The position numbers and the translations under genes are program-made. DNA of 64,000 bases from an uncultured Lachnospiraceae bacterium (lineage in GTDB: Bacteria; Bacillota; Clostridia; Lachnospirales; Lachnospiraceae), in NCBI GenBank assembly GCA_947643615.1, contig CANRWO010000006.1, positions 35,663-99,662 on the forward strand, written 5' to 3'. Position 1 is the first letter of the stretch. Every line of letters starts with the position of its first letter. The notes beneath the pieces were generated by a model, which had not been told where the DNA came from, ran no database searches, and saw only the letters and a program-made list of their open reading frames with translations. Positions 41,505 through 50,326 of this stretch are shown one piece after another.

Positions 41505-42428
41505 CTAATAAATCATATTTATGGCCCCATGGCTGCAGGTCACGGTGATCCGGCTGCTCTTCCTTGTGACCTCCCCGTCTGTGTGCACCCACAGCGGCGC
41601 GGAGGTCTCGATGGTAACGGTTTTTGCCCGATAGGGGGTGATCCCTTTAAAACGGTAGTGCTTTCCCTTGAAGGCGGTGGGCAGCGCAAAAAGGATCAGG
41701 AGCTTCGGCAGGTCGCCCACGGCACACAGATCCAGGATCCCGTCAGAGGCGTCGGCATCGGGGCAGAACATGAAACCGCCCCCTTCGAACCGGTGGAGCA
41801 TACATGCCACGAAGAGCAGGGTGCCCATATTTACCGGGGGCTTCCCGTCCAGGATGAGCCTGCCGGAGATTGCTTTTGCGCCAAACAGCTGTTTCAGGGC
41901 AATGCCCAGATAAGTGAGCTTGCCCAATCCCAGCCGGTTGAAAAGATTTTTCAGCTTGGAGTGGAGAGCTTCCTCGCATACCGCCGCGTCAAAGCCTATG
42001 CCGCAGCTGACGGCAAACGGCCTTGTCTCGCCGTCGGAGTAAGTGACGGCGCCCAGGTCCATGGAATGGGTGCTGCCCTTATGTAAGACAAGTTCCAGCG
42101 CCTCCAGGGGATCTTTGGGGATATCCAGGTCCCTTGCCAGGTCGTTGCTGGAGCCGGTAGGGATGTAACCCAGCGTCACACGGGAGATATCCCTGATGCC
42201 TGACAGCGCTTCGTTTACCGTGCCGTCACCGCCCAGGATAACCAGGGTGACAGGGCCTTCCACGGCAGAAGTGATCTCCGCTGCAAGCCTGGCGACATCA
42301 CCGGGTCTTTCGGAAAAATAATTGCGGTAGGCAATATGGTCTGCATGGAGCTTTGGCTCCACGGCCTCTTTCCATATTTTGAGTCCCCTGCCGGAGCGGG
42401 ACCGTGGATTGATTATGATATGATACAT
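41505..42428 (-). CDS. diacylglycerol/lipid kinase family protein
   Basis: 307-residue lipid kinase of the DgkB/YegS type that phosphorylates diacylglycerol or a related lipid using ATP. The N-terminal IIINPRSRSGRG, the nucleotide loop GGDGTVNEALSG and GSSNDLARDL are the conserved catalytic features; FAVSCGIGFDA is also typical. Start at 42428 (MYHIII) follows GAGG with a 6-nt spacer; the longer frame from 42491 is not conserved. Together with the PAP2 phosphatase on the same strand it may form a lipid recycling pair, though each seems separately transcribed. Confidence 0.88.
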   Translation of the reverse strand: MYHIIINPRSRSGRGLKIWKEAVEPKLHADHIAYRNYFSERPGDVARLAAEITSAVEGPVTLVILGGDGTVNEALSGIRDISRVTLGYIPTGSSNDLARDLDIPKDPLEALELVLHKGSTHSMDLGAVTYSDGETRPFAVSCGIGFDAAVCEEALHSKLKNLFNRLGLGKLTYLGIALKQLFGAKAISGRLILDGKPPVNMGTLLFVACMLHRFEGGGFMFCPDADASDGILDLCAVGDLPKLLILFALPTAFKGKHYRFKGITPYRAKTVTIETSAPLWVHTDGEVTRKSSRITVTCSHGAINMIY

Positions 42429-42581
42429 AAGCGGCCTCATCTTTCGTTGCCCTCCCTCCGCTGACGCGGACATCAGCGCAGGCCGTTTCAAGGCTTGGGC
42501 TGTGTTAATCCGGCGGGTTACGGACAGTTGTCATTGTGCCACTATTGTATCAGTATATGCGGCGTTCGTAAACAAAATCCT

Positions 42582-42609
42582 TTGCAATTCTCGGAAACTG
42601 TGCTATCAT
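42582..42609 (+). promoter_or_regulatory. probable glyA promoter
   Basis: TTGCAA (42582-42587), 16 bp, TATCAT (42604-42609), 37 bp before the start codon. Confidence 0.45.
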
Positions 42610-42646
42610 TCAAGGGAAAACACAGAAACTACAGGAGGATTTGGGA

Positions 42647-43885
42647 ATGTATTCTTTAGATGATGTAAGAAATGTGGATCCCGAGATCGCACAGGCCATC
42701 GTTGACGAACAGGCGCGCCAGAACAGCCATATTGAGCTGATCGCTTCAGAAAACTGGGTGAGCAAGGCTGTCATGGCGGCAATGGGAAGCCCTTTGACCA
42801 ACAAATATGCGGAAGGCTATCCCGGAAAGAGATACTACGGCGGCTGCGGCTGCGTGGATGTGGTGGAGGATCTGGCCAGGGACAGGGCGAAGGAACTGTT
42901 TGGATGTGAGTATGCCAATGTACAGCCCCATTCCGGCGCCCAGGCCAACATGGCGGTACAGTTTGCCGTCTGCAAGCCGGGAGATACCATTATGGGCATG
43001 AACCTGGACCATGGCGGGCATCTGACCCACGGAAGCCCGGTCAATATGTCCGGCAAATATTTTCATATCGTTCCCTACGGCGTAAATGACGACGGCTTTA
43101 TCGATTATGACAGGCTGCGCGAGATCGCATTGGAGGCAAAGCCTAAAATGATCATAGCGGGTGCATCCGCTTATGCGCGCACCATAGATTTCAAGAAATT
43201 CCGTGAAGTAGCCGACGAAGTGGGCGCCGTGCTTATGGTAGATATGGCCCATATTGCCGGCCTGGTGGCTGCAGGCCTCCATCCCAGCCCTATCCCTTAC
43301 GCGGATGTTACCACTACCACTACCCATAAGACCCTGCGCGGCCCCCGTGGAGGCCTGATCCTTTCCAGCAATGCGGTGAATGAGAAGTACAACTTTAATA
43401 AAGCCATATTCCCCGGTATCCAGGGAGGCCCCCTGATGCATGTGATCGCCGCTAAGGCAGTGTGCTTCAAAGAGGCATTGAGCGATGACTTCAAGGTATA
43501 TCAGCAGCATATTATTGACAATGCCCAGGCATTGTGCAAGGGCCTGATGGGCAGGGATATCAAGATCGTTTCCGGAGGAACCGACAACCACTTGATGCTT
43601 GTGGATCTGACCAATTACGGCCTTACCGGTAAGGCGGTGGAGAAGCTGCTGGATGCGGCCCATATTACCTGTAATAAGAATACCATCCCCAACGACCCTC
43701 AGTCTCCCTTCGTGACCAGCGGCATCCGCCTGGGTACGCCGGCAGTTACCTCCAGGGGCATGAACACCGAGGATATGGACAGGATCGCGGAGGCGATCGC
43801 CATGGTGATCAAAGGTGGCGAGGACAAGATTTCCGATGCCCGGACTATCGTCCAGTCCCTGACCGACAAATATCCTTTGGATTAA
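42647..43885 (+). CDS. glyA: serine hydroxymethyltransferase
   Basis: PLP enzyme that converts serine and tetrahydrofolate to glycine and 5,10-methylene-tetrahydrofolate. The 412-residue product is full length, with [11 protein letters not shown] near the N-terminus, [14 protein letters not shown], and the PLP lysine (Lys228) in [20 protein letters not shown] 8 nt upstream fixes the ATG at 42647; a TTG at 42641 is rejected. Single-gene unit followed by a GC-rich hairpin. Confidence 0.97.
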   Translation: MYSLDDVRNVDPEIAQAIVDEQARQNSHIELIASENWVSKAVMAAMGSPLTNKYAEGYPGKRYYGGCGCVDVVEDLARDRAKELFGCEYANVQPHSGAQANMAVQFAVCKPGDTIMGMNLDHGGHLTHGSPVNMSGKYFHIVPYGVNDDGFIDYDRLREIALEAKPKMIIAGASAYARTIDFKKFREVADEVGAVLMVDMAHIAGLVAAGLHPSPIPYADVTTTTTHKTLRGPRGGLILSSNAVNEKYNFNKAIFPGIQGGPLMHVIAAKAVCFKEALSDDFKVYQQHIIDNAQALCKGLMGRDIKIVSGGTDNHLMLVDLTNYGLTGKAVEKLLDAAHITCNKNTIPNDPQSPFVTSGIRLGTPAVTSRGMNTEDMDRIAEAIAMVIKGGEDKISDARTIVQSLTDKYPLD

Positions 43886-43948
43886 AGCGCTGCAGGTCTC
43901 AGGAACAGAGTAAAGTTTTTTATTGCATCATATATATGGCATTATGTA

Positions 43949-43989
43949 GGAAAGCTTTCCGGCCGGATGTACGGCCGGGAAGCTTTTCC
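43949..43989 (+). terminator. probable terminator after glyA
   Basis: GGAAAGCTTTCCGGCCG pairs with CGGCCGGGAAGCTTTTCC, a very stable stem with one bulge. The T-run falls inside the 3' arm, so efficiency is uncertain. Confidence 0.6.
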
Positions 43990-44018
43990 CGTGAGGGATT
44001 GGGTGGAAGAGGGGCGGC

Positions 44019-44052
44019 TGCGCAGCTGTTTTTGCCCATAAAATGGCGCTCC
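44019..44052 (-). repeat. repeat family C, copy 1
   Basis: 34 bp whose reverse complement matches 47486-47519 with a single mismatch (contains GGCAAAAACAGCTGCGCA on the minus strand). The two copies bracket ACT-hom-lysC in inverted orientation. Confidence 0.7.
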
Positions 44053-44064
44053 TTTCGTCCGTTG

Positions 44065-44108
44065 GTACCCAGATAACTTCTTATGCAAGCATAAATTTAT
44101 CTGGGTAC
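44065..44108. repeat. perfect 12-bp inverted repeat (cruciform) before the ACT gene
   Basis: GTACCCAGATAA (44065-44076) and TTATCTGGGTAC (44097-44108) are perfect arms around a 20-nt centre that itself is partly palindromic. No T-tract follows. It may be a small palindromic repeat element. Confidence 0.5.
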
Positions 44109-44167
44109 GACTGACGTGTGAACTGTAACCAGAAAGTAATGCAGTCGTTGTACTGGTATAAAAAAAC

Positions 44168-44196
44168 TTGTGCTTTATGAAAATCTGTGCTAGAAT
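44168..44196 (+). promoter_or_regulatory. candidate promoter of the ACT-hom-lysC genes
   Basis: TTGTGC (44168-44173), 17 bp, TAGAAT (44191-44196). A second candidate is TTGACG (44236) with TACAAT (44261) at a longer 19-bp spacing. Confidence 0.4.
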
Positions 44197-44302
44197 ATCT
44201 TTCGGTGGCAAACAAGTGTCTGTGTGACAAGAACATTGACGGAATTGTTTGTACGTTTGATACAATTGTGTTGCCAAATCTAGAGGCAGAATAAGAGGAG
44301 AT

Positions 44303-44746
44303 ATGGGAGAGACAGCGAAATACTTTGTGGTAAGGCAGAAAGCGGTGCCGGAAGTATTGTTGAAGGTTGTGGAAGCGAAGAGGCTCCTGGAGTCGCAAAA
44401 GGTTCTGACGATCCAGGAAGCGGTTGATGCCGTGGGCATAAGCCGCAGCTCCTTCTATAAATATAAGGACGATATCTTCCAGTTTCAGGATAACTCCCAG
44501 GGGACGACCATCACGCTGACCTTTCAGATGGATGATGAACCTGGCCTGCTGTCCGACGTGCTGAAGATCATTGCGGAGTACCGTGCCAACATATTGACGA
44601 TCCATCAGAGCATTCCTATAAACGGGATCGCATCCCTGAGCCTGAGCATCCAGATCCTGCCTACAACCGGCGATATTTCCAGGATGGTGATGCAGTTGGA
44701 GGATCAAAAGGGCGTACACCATGTGAAAATACTGGCAAAAGAATAA
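44303..44746 (+). CDS. ACT domain-containing protein (PheB/UPF0735 type)
   Basis: 147 residues. An N-terminal helix-turn-helix-like segment (LTIQEAVDAVGISRSSFYKYKD, about 35-56) is followed by an ACT domain (about 70-147, TITLTFQMDDEPGLLSDVLK) of the kind that binds amino acids. Members of this family usually lie directly before homoserine dehydrogenase, as here (56-bp gap), and are thought to regulate amino acid synthesis. Whether it binds DNA or modulates the enzyme is unknown. Confidence 0.9.
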   Translation: MGETAKYFVVRQKAVPEVLLKVVEAKRLLESQKVLTIQEAVDAVGISRSSFYKYKDDIFQFQDNSQGTTITLTFQMDDEPGLLSDVLKIIAEYRANILTIHQSIPINGIASLSLSIQILPTTGDISRMVMQLEDQKGVHHVKILAKE

Positions 44747-44802
44747 CGTGGGAAGCTTAAAGTAAATGCCGGCGGAGACGGCAGATTGAGAGGGACAGGT
44801 TT

Positions 44803-46011
44803 ATGGTTAAAGTTGCAGTTTTGGGTTATGGCACTGTGGGAAGCGGTGTTGTGGAGGTGATTGAGAGCAATAACGCCCAGGTGAGCAGGAGCGCGGGAGA
44901 GGAAATGCATGTAAAATACATCCTCGACCTGAGGGATTTCCCGGAAGATCCATACGGAGACAGGGTAGTGCACGATATCAACCTGATCCTGGAGGATCCT
45001 GAGATCAGCATTGTCTGTGAGGTGATGGGAGGCACCGGGGCGGCGTACCAGTTTTCAAAGCAGGCGCTGGAAGCGGGAAAGAGTGTTTGTACATCCAATA
45101 AAGAGCTGGTGGCCAAGCATGGCCCGGAGCTTCTGGCACTTGCCAGGGAGCATAACTGCAACTATCTGTTTGAGGCCAGTGTGGGCGGCGGCATTCCTGT
45201 GATCCGTCCCATCAACAGTTCCCTGACGGCGGAGAAAATATTGTCCATCCAGGGTATTGTGAACGGCACAACCAATTATATCCTGACAAAGATGGGCAGC
45301 CAGGGGGCAGATTTTGAGGATGTGCTGAAGCAGGCCCAGGAGCTGGGGTATGCGGAGCGCAACCCGGAGGCGGACGTGGAAGGCCATGACGCCTGCCGGA
45401 AGCTGGCTATCCTGTCTTCCCTGATGACGGGAAAGAATGTGGATTCCGATCAGATTTATACCGAGGGGATTACCAGGATCACCACGGCTGACTTTGATTA
45501 TGCGAAGGCTGCGGGGATGACGATCAAGCTCCTTGCCATCGGCAGGCTGACGGAGGAGGGCAGGGTGCTGGCCATGGTAGCGCCGTTTTTGGTGGGCAAT
45601 ACACATCCCCTGGCCATGGTGAATGATGTGTTCAACGCGATTTTTATCACCGGCAATATGCTGGGGGATTCCATGTACTACGGCAGAGGAGCCGGAAAGC
45701 TTCCTACCGCCAGCGCGGTGGTGTCGGATGTCATCGACTGTGCCAGGAACCAGGGAAGGACGATTCCCTGCTTCTGGGATTCGGAAAGCGCAGAGGTGGC
45801 AGACGTGTCCGAGACGGAGCAGCGTTATTTCTTACGTGTGAAGGCTTCGGCGAAAGCGGAGGCAGAGGCGGCATTTCCCGGCAGGATACTGGAGCTGCCG
45901 GGGCGTCAGGAGGACTTTGGCCTTTTCACCGGCGCCATGAAGGAAAAGGATTTCAACGAGAAATACAGTTCCCTGGGCGACAGGGCGCTGGGAAGGATCC
46001 GGTTGGCGTAA
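44803..46011 (+). CDS. hom: homoserine dehydrogenase
   Basis: NAD(P)-dependent reduction of aspartate semialdehyde to homoserine, at the branch to threonine and methionine. The 402-residue product has the N-terminal Rossmann motif VAVLGYGTVGSGVVEVI, the substrate region GTTNYILTKM and the catalytic PEADVEGHDACRKL. The C-terminal ~70 residues are a short ACT-like regulatory domain (QRYFLRVKA), the expected site for threonine feedback. It lies between the ACT protein gene and lysC. Confidence 0.95.
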   Translation: MVKVAVLGYGTVGSGVVEVIESNNAQVSRSAGEEMHVKYILDLRDFPEDPYGDRVVHDINLILEDPEISIVCEVMGGTGAAYQFSKQALEAGKSVCTSNKELVAKHGPELLALAREHNCNYLFEASVGGGIPVIRPINSSLTAEKILSIQGIVNGTTNYILTKMGSQGADFEDVLKQAQELGYAERNPEADVEGHDACRKLAILSSLMTGKNVDSDQIYTEGITRITTADFDYAKAAGMTIKLLAIGRLTEEGRVLAMVAPFLVGNTHPLAMVNDVFNAIFITGNMLGDSMYYGRGAGKLPTASAVVSDVIDCARNQGRTIPCFWDSESAEVADVSETEQRYFLRVKASAKAEAEAAFPGRILELPGRQEDFGLFTGAMKEKDFNEKYSSLGDRALGRIRLA

Positions 46012-46147
46012 CGGGGACGGCCGCGGAGGAACTGCCCTGCCTTGTGGAGGATGTGAACCTCCTGCCGGGCCGTTGTGCCGGGAAGCCGGTTTGTGCCTGA
46101 AGGGTTAAAAGGCGGCGTAGTATAGAAAATCGAGGAGAAGAGGAAAA

Positions 46148-47467
46148 ATGTCTAAGGTAGTAAAGTTTGGAGGAAGCTCCCTGGCAAGTGCGGAGCAGTT
46201 TAAAAAAGTAGGAGATATCATACGTGGGGATAAGAGCAGGAGGTTCGTAGTGCCTTCCGCCCCCGGCAAGCGTTTTAAGGACGATACCAAAGTGACGGAC
46301 ATGTTGTACGAATGCTATGACCTGGCAGGGAGCGGCAAGGATTTTAAGAAGTCCATGGCAGCCATTGCAGACAGGTATCAGGAGATCATTGACGGCCTGA
46401 AGCTGAAGCTGAGCCTGGACGATGAGTTCAAGGTTATGGAAAAGAACTTCAAAGACAAGGCGGGGAAAGAGTACGCCGCGTCCAGAGGGGAATATCTCAA
46501 CGGCATCATAATGGCCGCCTATCTGGGTTATGAGTTTATTGATGCCGCTTCCGTGATTTTTTTTGACGAGAACGGCAGTTTTGATGCGGACCGGACAGAC
46601 CGGGCGCTCTCCGAAAGACTTTCCCATTGCGATAAAGCTGTAATTCCCGGGTTTTACGGTTCCATGCCGGACGGGGCCGTGAAGACTTTTTCCAGAGGCG
46701 GTTCGGATATCACCGGGTCTATCGTGGCAAAGGCGGCCCAGGCGGACGTGTATGAGAACTGGACGGACGTGTCCGGTATCCTGGTGGCGGATCCCGGGAT
46801 CATCGATCATCCCAAGGGTATTGAGATCATTACTTACAGAGAGTTGCGGGAGCTTGCTTACATGGGGTTCAATGTATTGCATGAGGATGCCATTTTCCCC
46901 GTGCGCCAGAAAGGGATCCCAATCAATATCCGAAATACAAATGCCCCTGGCGACAATGGCACATGGATCGTGGGAAGCACCTGCCAGAAGTCCAAATACG
47001 TTATTACCGGCATAGCAGGCAAGAGAGGGTTCTGTTCCATTAACATCGAGAAGGATATGATGAATGCGGAGATCGGTTTCGGCAGGAAGGTCCTTCAGGC
47101 CTTCGAGGAGAACAGTATCTCTTTCGAGCATGTTCCCTCCGGTATCGACACTATGACGGTGTACGTGCATCAGGATGAGTTTATGCACAAGGAGCAGAGC
47201 GTGGTGGCGGGGCTTCACAGGCTGGCACAGCCGGACTCTATCGAGATCGAGTCCGACCTGGCCCTGATCGCTGTGGTGGGCCGTGGAATGAAGTCTACGC
47301 GGGGCACGGCAGGCAGGATTTTCTCGGCGCTGGCACATGCCAATGTGAATGTCAAGATGATTGACCAGGGTTCTTCCGAGCTGAATATTATCATCGGCGT
47401 GGCGGACGGAGACTTTGAGACCGCTATCAAAGCGATTTATGATATTTTTGTGATAACAAGGCTGTAA
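46148..47467 (+). CDS. lysC: aspartate kinase
   Basis: First step of the aspartate pathway (aspartate to aspartyl phosphate). 439 residues: kinase domain with KVVKFGGSSLAS at the N-terminus, SRGGSDITGSIVA and the ATP-site region; then two C-terminal ACT domains (about 300-439, with SISFEHVPSGIDTMTVYV and NVNVKMIDQGSSELNIIIGV) that bind lysine and/or threonine. GAGGAAA is upstream. Probably co-transcribed with hom after a 136-bp gap. No lysine riboswitch or T-box was recognised. Confidence 0.95.
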   Translation: MSKVVKFGGSSLASAEQFKKVGDIIRGDKSRRFVVPSAPGKRFKDDTKVTDMLYECYDLAGSGKDFKKSMAAIADRYQEIIDGLKLKLSLDDEFKVMEKNFKDKAGKEYAASRGEYLNGIIMAAYLGYEFIDAASVIFFDENGSFDADRTDRALSERLSHCDKAVIPGFYGSMPDGAVKTFSRGGSDITGSIVAKAAQADVYENWTDVSGILVADPGIIDHPKGIEIITYRELRELAYMGFNVLHEDAIFPVRQKGIPINIRNTNAPGDNGTWIVGSTCQKSKYVITGIAGKRGFCSINIEKDMMNAEIGFGRKVLQAFEENSISFEHVPSGIDTMTVYVHQDEFMHKEQSVVAGLHRLAQPDSIEIESDLALIAVVGRGMKSTRGTAGRIFSALAHANVNVKMIDQGSSELNIIIGVADGDFETAIKAIYDIFVITRL

Positions 47468-47485
47468 ATACCCTGTATGCCCATG

Positions 47486-47519
47486 GGAGCGCCATTTTAT
47501 GAGCAAAAACAGCTGCGCA
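47486..47519 (+). repeat. repeat family C, copy 2
   Basis: Inverted partner of 44019-44052, beginning 18 bp after the lysC stop. Confidence 0.7.
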
Positions 47520-47613
47520 GCAGCAGCGAGCACTGAAAGTGCGGTTTTGCGAATGGCCTGTGTGAACGGTAACATGGTTTGCTATGGAAAAATGTGTATT
47601 TTGTCGAAAAGTG

Positions 47614-47642
47614 TTGACGCAGGCGGTTAATGACGTTATACT
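47614..47642 (+). promoter_or_regulatory. promoter upstream of the GH3 gene
   Basis: TTGACG (47614-47619), 17 bp, TATACT (47637-47642). It predicts a leader of about 145 nt that contains a terminator-like hairpin. Confidence 0.65.
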
Positions 47643-47703
47643 ATAGCTGTACATAAGAGAAATGATCAACTACAAATGATGTTTGATATACAAAAGATAA
47701 GAA

Positions 47704-47739
47704 TAGGGAAATGGATTGAGGTCCATTTCCCTACTTTTT
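47704..47739 (+). terminator. terminator-like hairpin in the GH3 leader (attenuator or small RNA end)
   Basis: Perfect 12-bp stem TAGGGAAATGGA / TCCATTTCCCTA with a 6-nt loop and then CTTTTT, located between the promoter and the GH3 start codon. RNA ending here would be about 90 nt. Confidence 0.7.
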
Positions 47740-47792
47740 GAAAATCTACTTTTTGACATTCTACTATTTGAAAAGCGGGACAAAGGCAGGCT

Positions 47793-49112
47793 ATGGAAGA
47801 GTATAATCAGGCAAAAGAGGACAGAAGGGAAGCGAGGAGGAGGCGCCGCCTCCGAAATCAGATAGCAGCATATATTACGGTCATTATTTTGATCCTGGGG
47901 GCGGGGGCAGGAATTGTGTGGGAAGTGAAGAATCTCACAGAAGGACGTGAGGAGGCCGAGCAGGAGGCGCAGGCAAGCCAGGACGCCCTGAACCAGATTC
48001 TGTCCACCGAGGAGGTTATCCAGACGCCGGAGCCTACTCCTGAGATCGTGGAGCTTACACCCGAGCAGAAACTGGACGAGATCGTGAATGCAGGCATAGA
48101 GGTGATGCCCCTGGAGGCTAAGGTTGCGGGCCTGTTTATTGTCACTCCGGAAGCCATCACAGGAGTGTCCACCGCGATCCAGGCAGGGGACGGTACAAGG
48201 GATGCCCTTTCCCAGTATCCGGTAGGCGGCCTGATCTATTCCAAGAAGAACATACAGTCCGAAGAACAGATTGTCACAATGCTGGACAACACGGAATTAT
48301 ATACCCGATACCCCCTTTTTATCGGATTGATCGAGGAGGGCGGCAGCGTGGCCCCTCTGGCGGAAGCGGGGATAGGGACGAAGGTGGACGGGGCGAAAGC
48401 CATCGGGGAGAGCGGGGATACCAACAACGCTTACCTGGCAGGCCAGACAATCGGCGGGGATTTGGCAAGGATAGGGTTTAACCTGGATTTTGCCCCGGTA
48501 GCCGGGCTGGCGAATGTGGACGGCAGCGCCGTCGGCGACCGGTCCTACGGGGCGGATCCCCAGGCTGTGGCAGGCTATGTGGCGGCAGCGGTACAGGGAC
48601 TTTCCGACCAGGGGATCACTGCCTGCCTGAAGCATTTCCCGGGGATCGGGAGCTCTGCCCAGGATACCCATACCGTACTGGCGTCAACCTCCCGGACTGC
48701 GGAACAGTTCCGGGCGGAAGAATTTACCGTATTCCGGGCGGGGATCGATGCCGGGGCGGACATGGTCATGATCGGCCATATTTCTGCGCCGGAGCTGACA
48801 GGGGACAATGTGCCCTGTACTTTTTCCGAGGCGGTAGTGACGGACATCCTCAGGAACGAGCTGGGTTTCCAGGGGGTGATCATTACGGATGCCATGAACA
48901 TGAAGGCCGTGGCGGACTATTATGACTCTGCCGATGCCGCTATCCAGGCTTTGCGGGCAGGCTGCGATATGATCCTGACGCCGGAGGATTTTGAGATGGC
49001 CTACAACGGAGTGCTTCAGGCAGTGCGGGACGGGATCATTTCCGAGGAGCGCATTGACGATTCCCTCAGAAGGATTTACCGGATCAAATATGCGGATAAA
49101 GTGATGGAATAA
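47793..49112 (+). CDS. membrane-anchored glycoside hydrolase family 3 (beta-N-acetylhexosaminidase-like)
   Basis: 439 residues. A basic N-terminus (RREARRRRRLRNQ) precedes one transmembrane anchor (about 26-46), a Glu/Pro-rich spacer follows, and the GH3 domain spans about 90-435 outside the cell. The NagZ-type general acid dyad is in KHFPGIGSSAQDTH and the nucleophile Asp in ITDAMNM. Such enzymes trim N-acetylglucosamine from muropeptides or glycans. A terminator follows, separating it from the galactan locus, so it is not obviously part of it. Confidence 0.88.
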   Translation: MEEYNQAKEDRREARRRRRLRNQIAAYITVIILILGAGAGIVWEVKNLTEGREEAEQEAQASQDALNQILSTEEVIQTPEPTPEIVELTPEQKLDEIVNAGIEVMPLEAKVAGLFIVTPEAITGVSTAIQAGDGTRDALSQYPVGGLIYSKKNIQSEEQIVTMLDNTELYTRYPLFIGLIEEGGSVAPLAEAGIGTKVDGAKAIGESGDTNNAYLAGQTIGGDLARIGFNLDFAPVAGLANVDGSAVGDRSYGADPQAVAGYVAAAVQGLSDQGITACLKHFPGIGSSAQDTHTVLASTSRTAEQFRAEEFTVFRAGIDAGADMVMIGHISAPELTGDNVPCTFSEAVVTDILRNELGFQGVIITDAMNMKAVADYYDSADAAIQALRAGCDMILTPEDFEMAYNGVLQAVRDGIISEERIDDSLRRIYRIKYADKVME

Positions 49113-49148
49113 GCCAGGGTATTTTTCAAAGAAACAGGAATGCAACAG

Positions 49149-49185
49149 AATGCGCAACAGACAAAAAGGTTTGTTGCGCATTTTT
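49149..49185 (+). terminator. intrinsic terminator after the GH3 gene
   Basis: AATGCGCAAC / GTTGCGCATT stem followed by TTTT. Confidence 0.82.
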
Positions 49186-49243
49186 AGCGTCTATTTGTTT
49201 AATTTGTACTTTGGGGTATGAGATAATTTGGAAATACAGTGCA

Positions 49244-49272
49244 TTGACGACAAAATACACATGGAATATAAT
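49244..49272 (+). promoter_or_regulatory. promoter of the galactan transport genes
   Basis: TTGACG (49244-49249), 17 bp, perfect TATAAT (49267-49272). The leader to the start at 49371 contains two direct GCGCAACA repeats (about 49323 and 49333) of unknown role; no clear LacI palindrome was found. Confidence 0.7.
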
Positions 49273-49370
49273 CATAATATAGACAAAAAGCACAAAACAA
49301 ATGCCGGAGGCGCAGATGGTTGGCGCAACAAAGCGCAACAGAAACAAAATGCAATTATGGAGGGGCAGGG

Positions 49371-50309
49371 ATGGCAGTGAAAGAGAAACGTGGAGTGAAA
49401 GGATTCTTCAAGAAGGTATATAAATACCGGGCATTTCTTCTTATGTTGTTGCCGGGGGTGATATATACCCTGATTTTTGCTTACTACCCGATGACGGGAA
49501 TTGTGCTGGCTTTTAAGAAGTATACATATGCCGGAGGAATCTGGGGCAGTGCCTGGAACGGGTTTGAAAACTTCAAATTTTTCTTCCAGTCAGGGCAGGC
49601 GGGCCTGGTGACCAGGAATACGGTGCTCTATAATATTGCGTTTATTGTGATCAACACAGTGACGCAGATTGCGGTGGCAATTCTGCTGACGGAGATACAT
49701 AACAAGCATTATCGAAAGATGTCGCAGTCCATCATGTTCCTTCCCTATTTTATTTCGTGGGTTATCGTAGGCGTTATGGCATTCAACATATTCAGCTCGG
49801 ATTACGGGTTTATGAACCGGATGATCACAGCCTTTGGCGGGAAGCCCGTGGCGTTCTACACCACGCCCAAGGCATGGCCCTTTATCCTGATGTTCTTTAA
49901 CCTGTGGAAGGGTGTGGGATATGGCTCCGTCATGTACCTGGCGGCGATCATGGGTATTGACACTTCGATTTACGAAGCGGCCCAGATTGACGGGGCAAAT
50001 GTGTTCCAGAGGATTTTCAAGGTCACGATCCCCATGATCATGCCCACCACCATAACGCTGTTCCTGCTTTCCATAGGAGGCATTTTCAAGGGCAACTTTG
50101 ATATGTTCTATAACCTGGTGGGAAGCAACGGACTCCTTTACAATTATACGGATGTGATCGATACGCTGGCTTTCCGGGCGTTGGTGACAAACCAGAACTT
50201 CGGCATGTCGGCGGCCATTGGCCTGTTCCAGTCGGTGCTGTGCTTTATCACGGTATTGGTTGCCAATAAGCTTGTAGGCCTCTACGACAAAGACTATACA
50301 TTGTTTTAA
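49371..50309 (+). CDS. sugar ABC transporter permease, LplB family
   Basis: 312-residue membrane subunit with six helices and the coupling motif EAAQIDGANVFQRIFKVTIPM (in shorter form EAAQIDGA) that docks to the ATPase. Start at 49371 after GGAGGGGCAGGG; the frame from 49320 is rejected. With the next permease and the binding lipoprotein it forms a carbohydrate importer. As usual for this family, no ATPase gene is in the cluster, so a shared MsmK-like ATPase elsewhere is expected. Confidence 0.93.
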   Translation: MAVKEKRGVKGFFKKVYKYRAFLLMLLPGVIYTLIFAYYPMTGIVLAFKKYTYAGGIWGSAWNGFENFKFFFQSGQAGLVTRNTVLYNIAFIVINTVTQIAVAILLTEIHNKHYRKMSQSIMFLPYFISWVIVGVMAFNIFSSDYGFMNRMITAFGGKPVAFYTTPKAWPFILMFFNLWKGVGYGSVMYLAAIMGIDTSIYEAAQIDGANVFQRIFKVTIPMIMPTTITLFLLSIGGIFKGNFDMFYNLVGSNGLLYNYTDVIDTLAFRALVTNQNFGMSAAIGLFQSVLCFITVLVANKLVGLYDKDYTLF

Positions 50310-50326
50310 GGAAGGAGAAAGAAGAA

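Noticed and set aside
44065..44302. T-box or lysine riboswitch before ACT-hom-lysC
   Set aside because: No T-box signature (TGGNACCGCG) or lysine-riboswitch core was recognised; only a 12-bp cruciform and promoter-like hexamers are visible.
45953..47575. 540-codon open frame on the minus strand
   Set aside because: Antisense to lysC, which is unambiguous; no family resemblance and no ribosome binding site.
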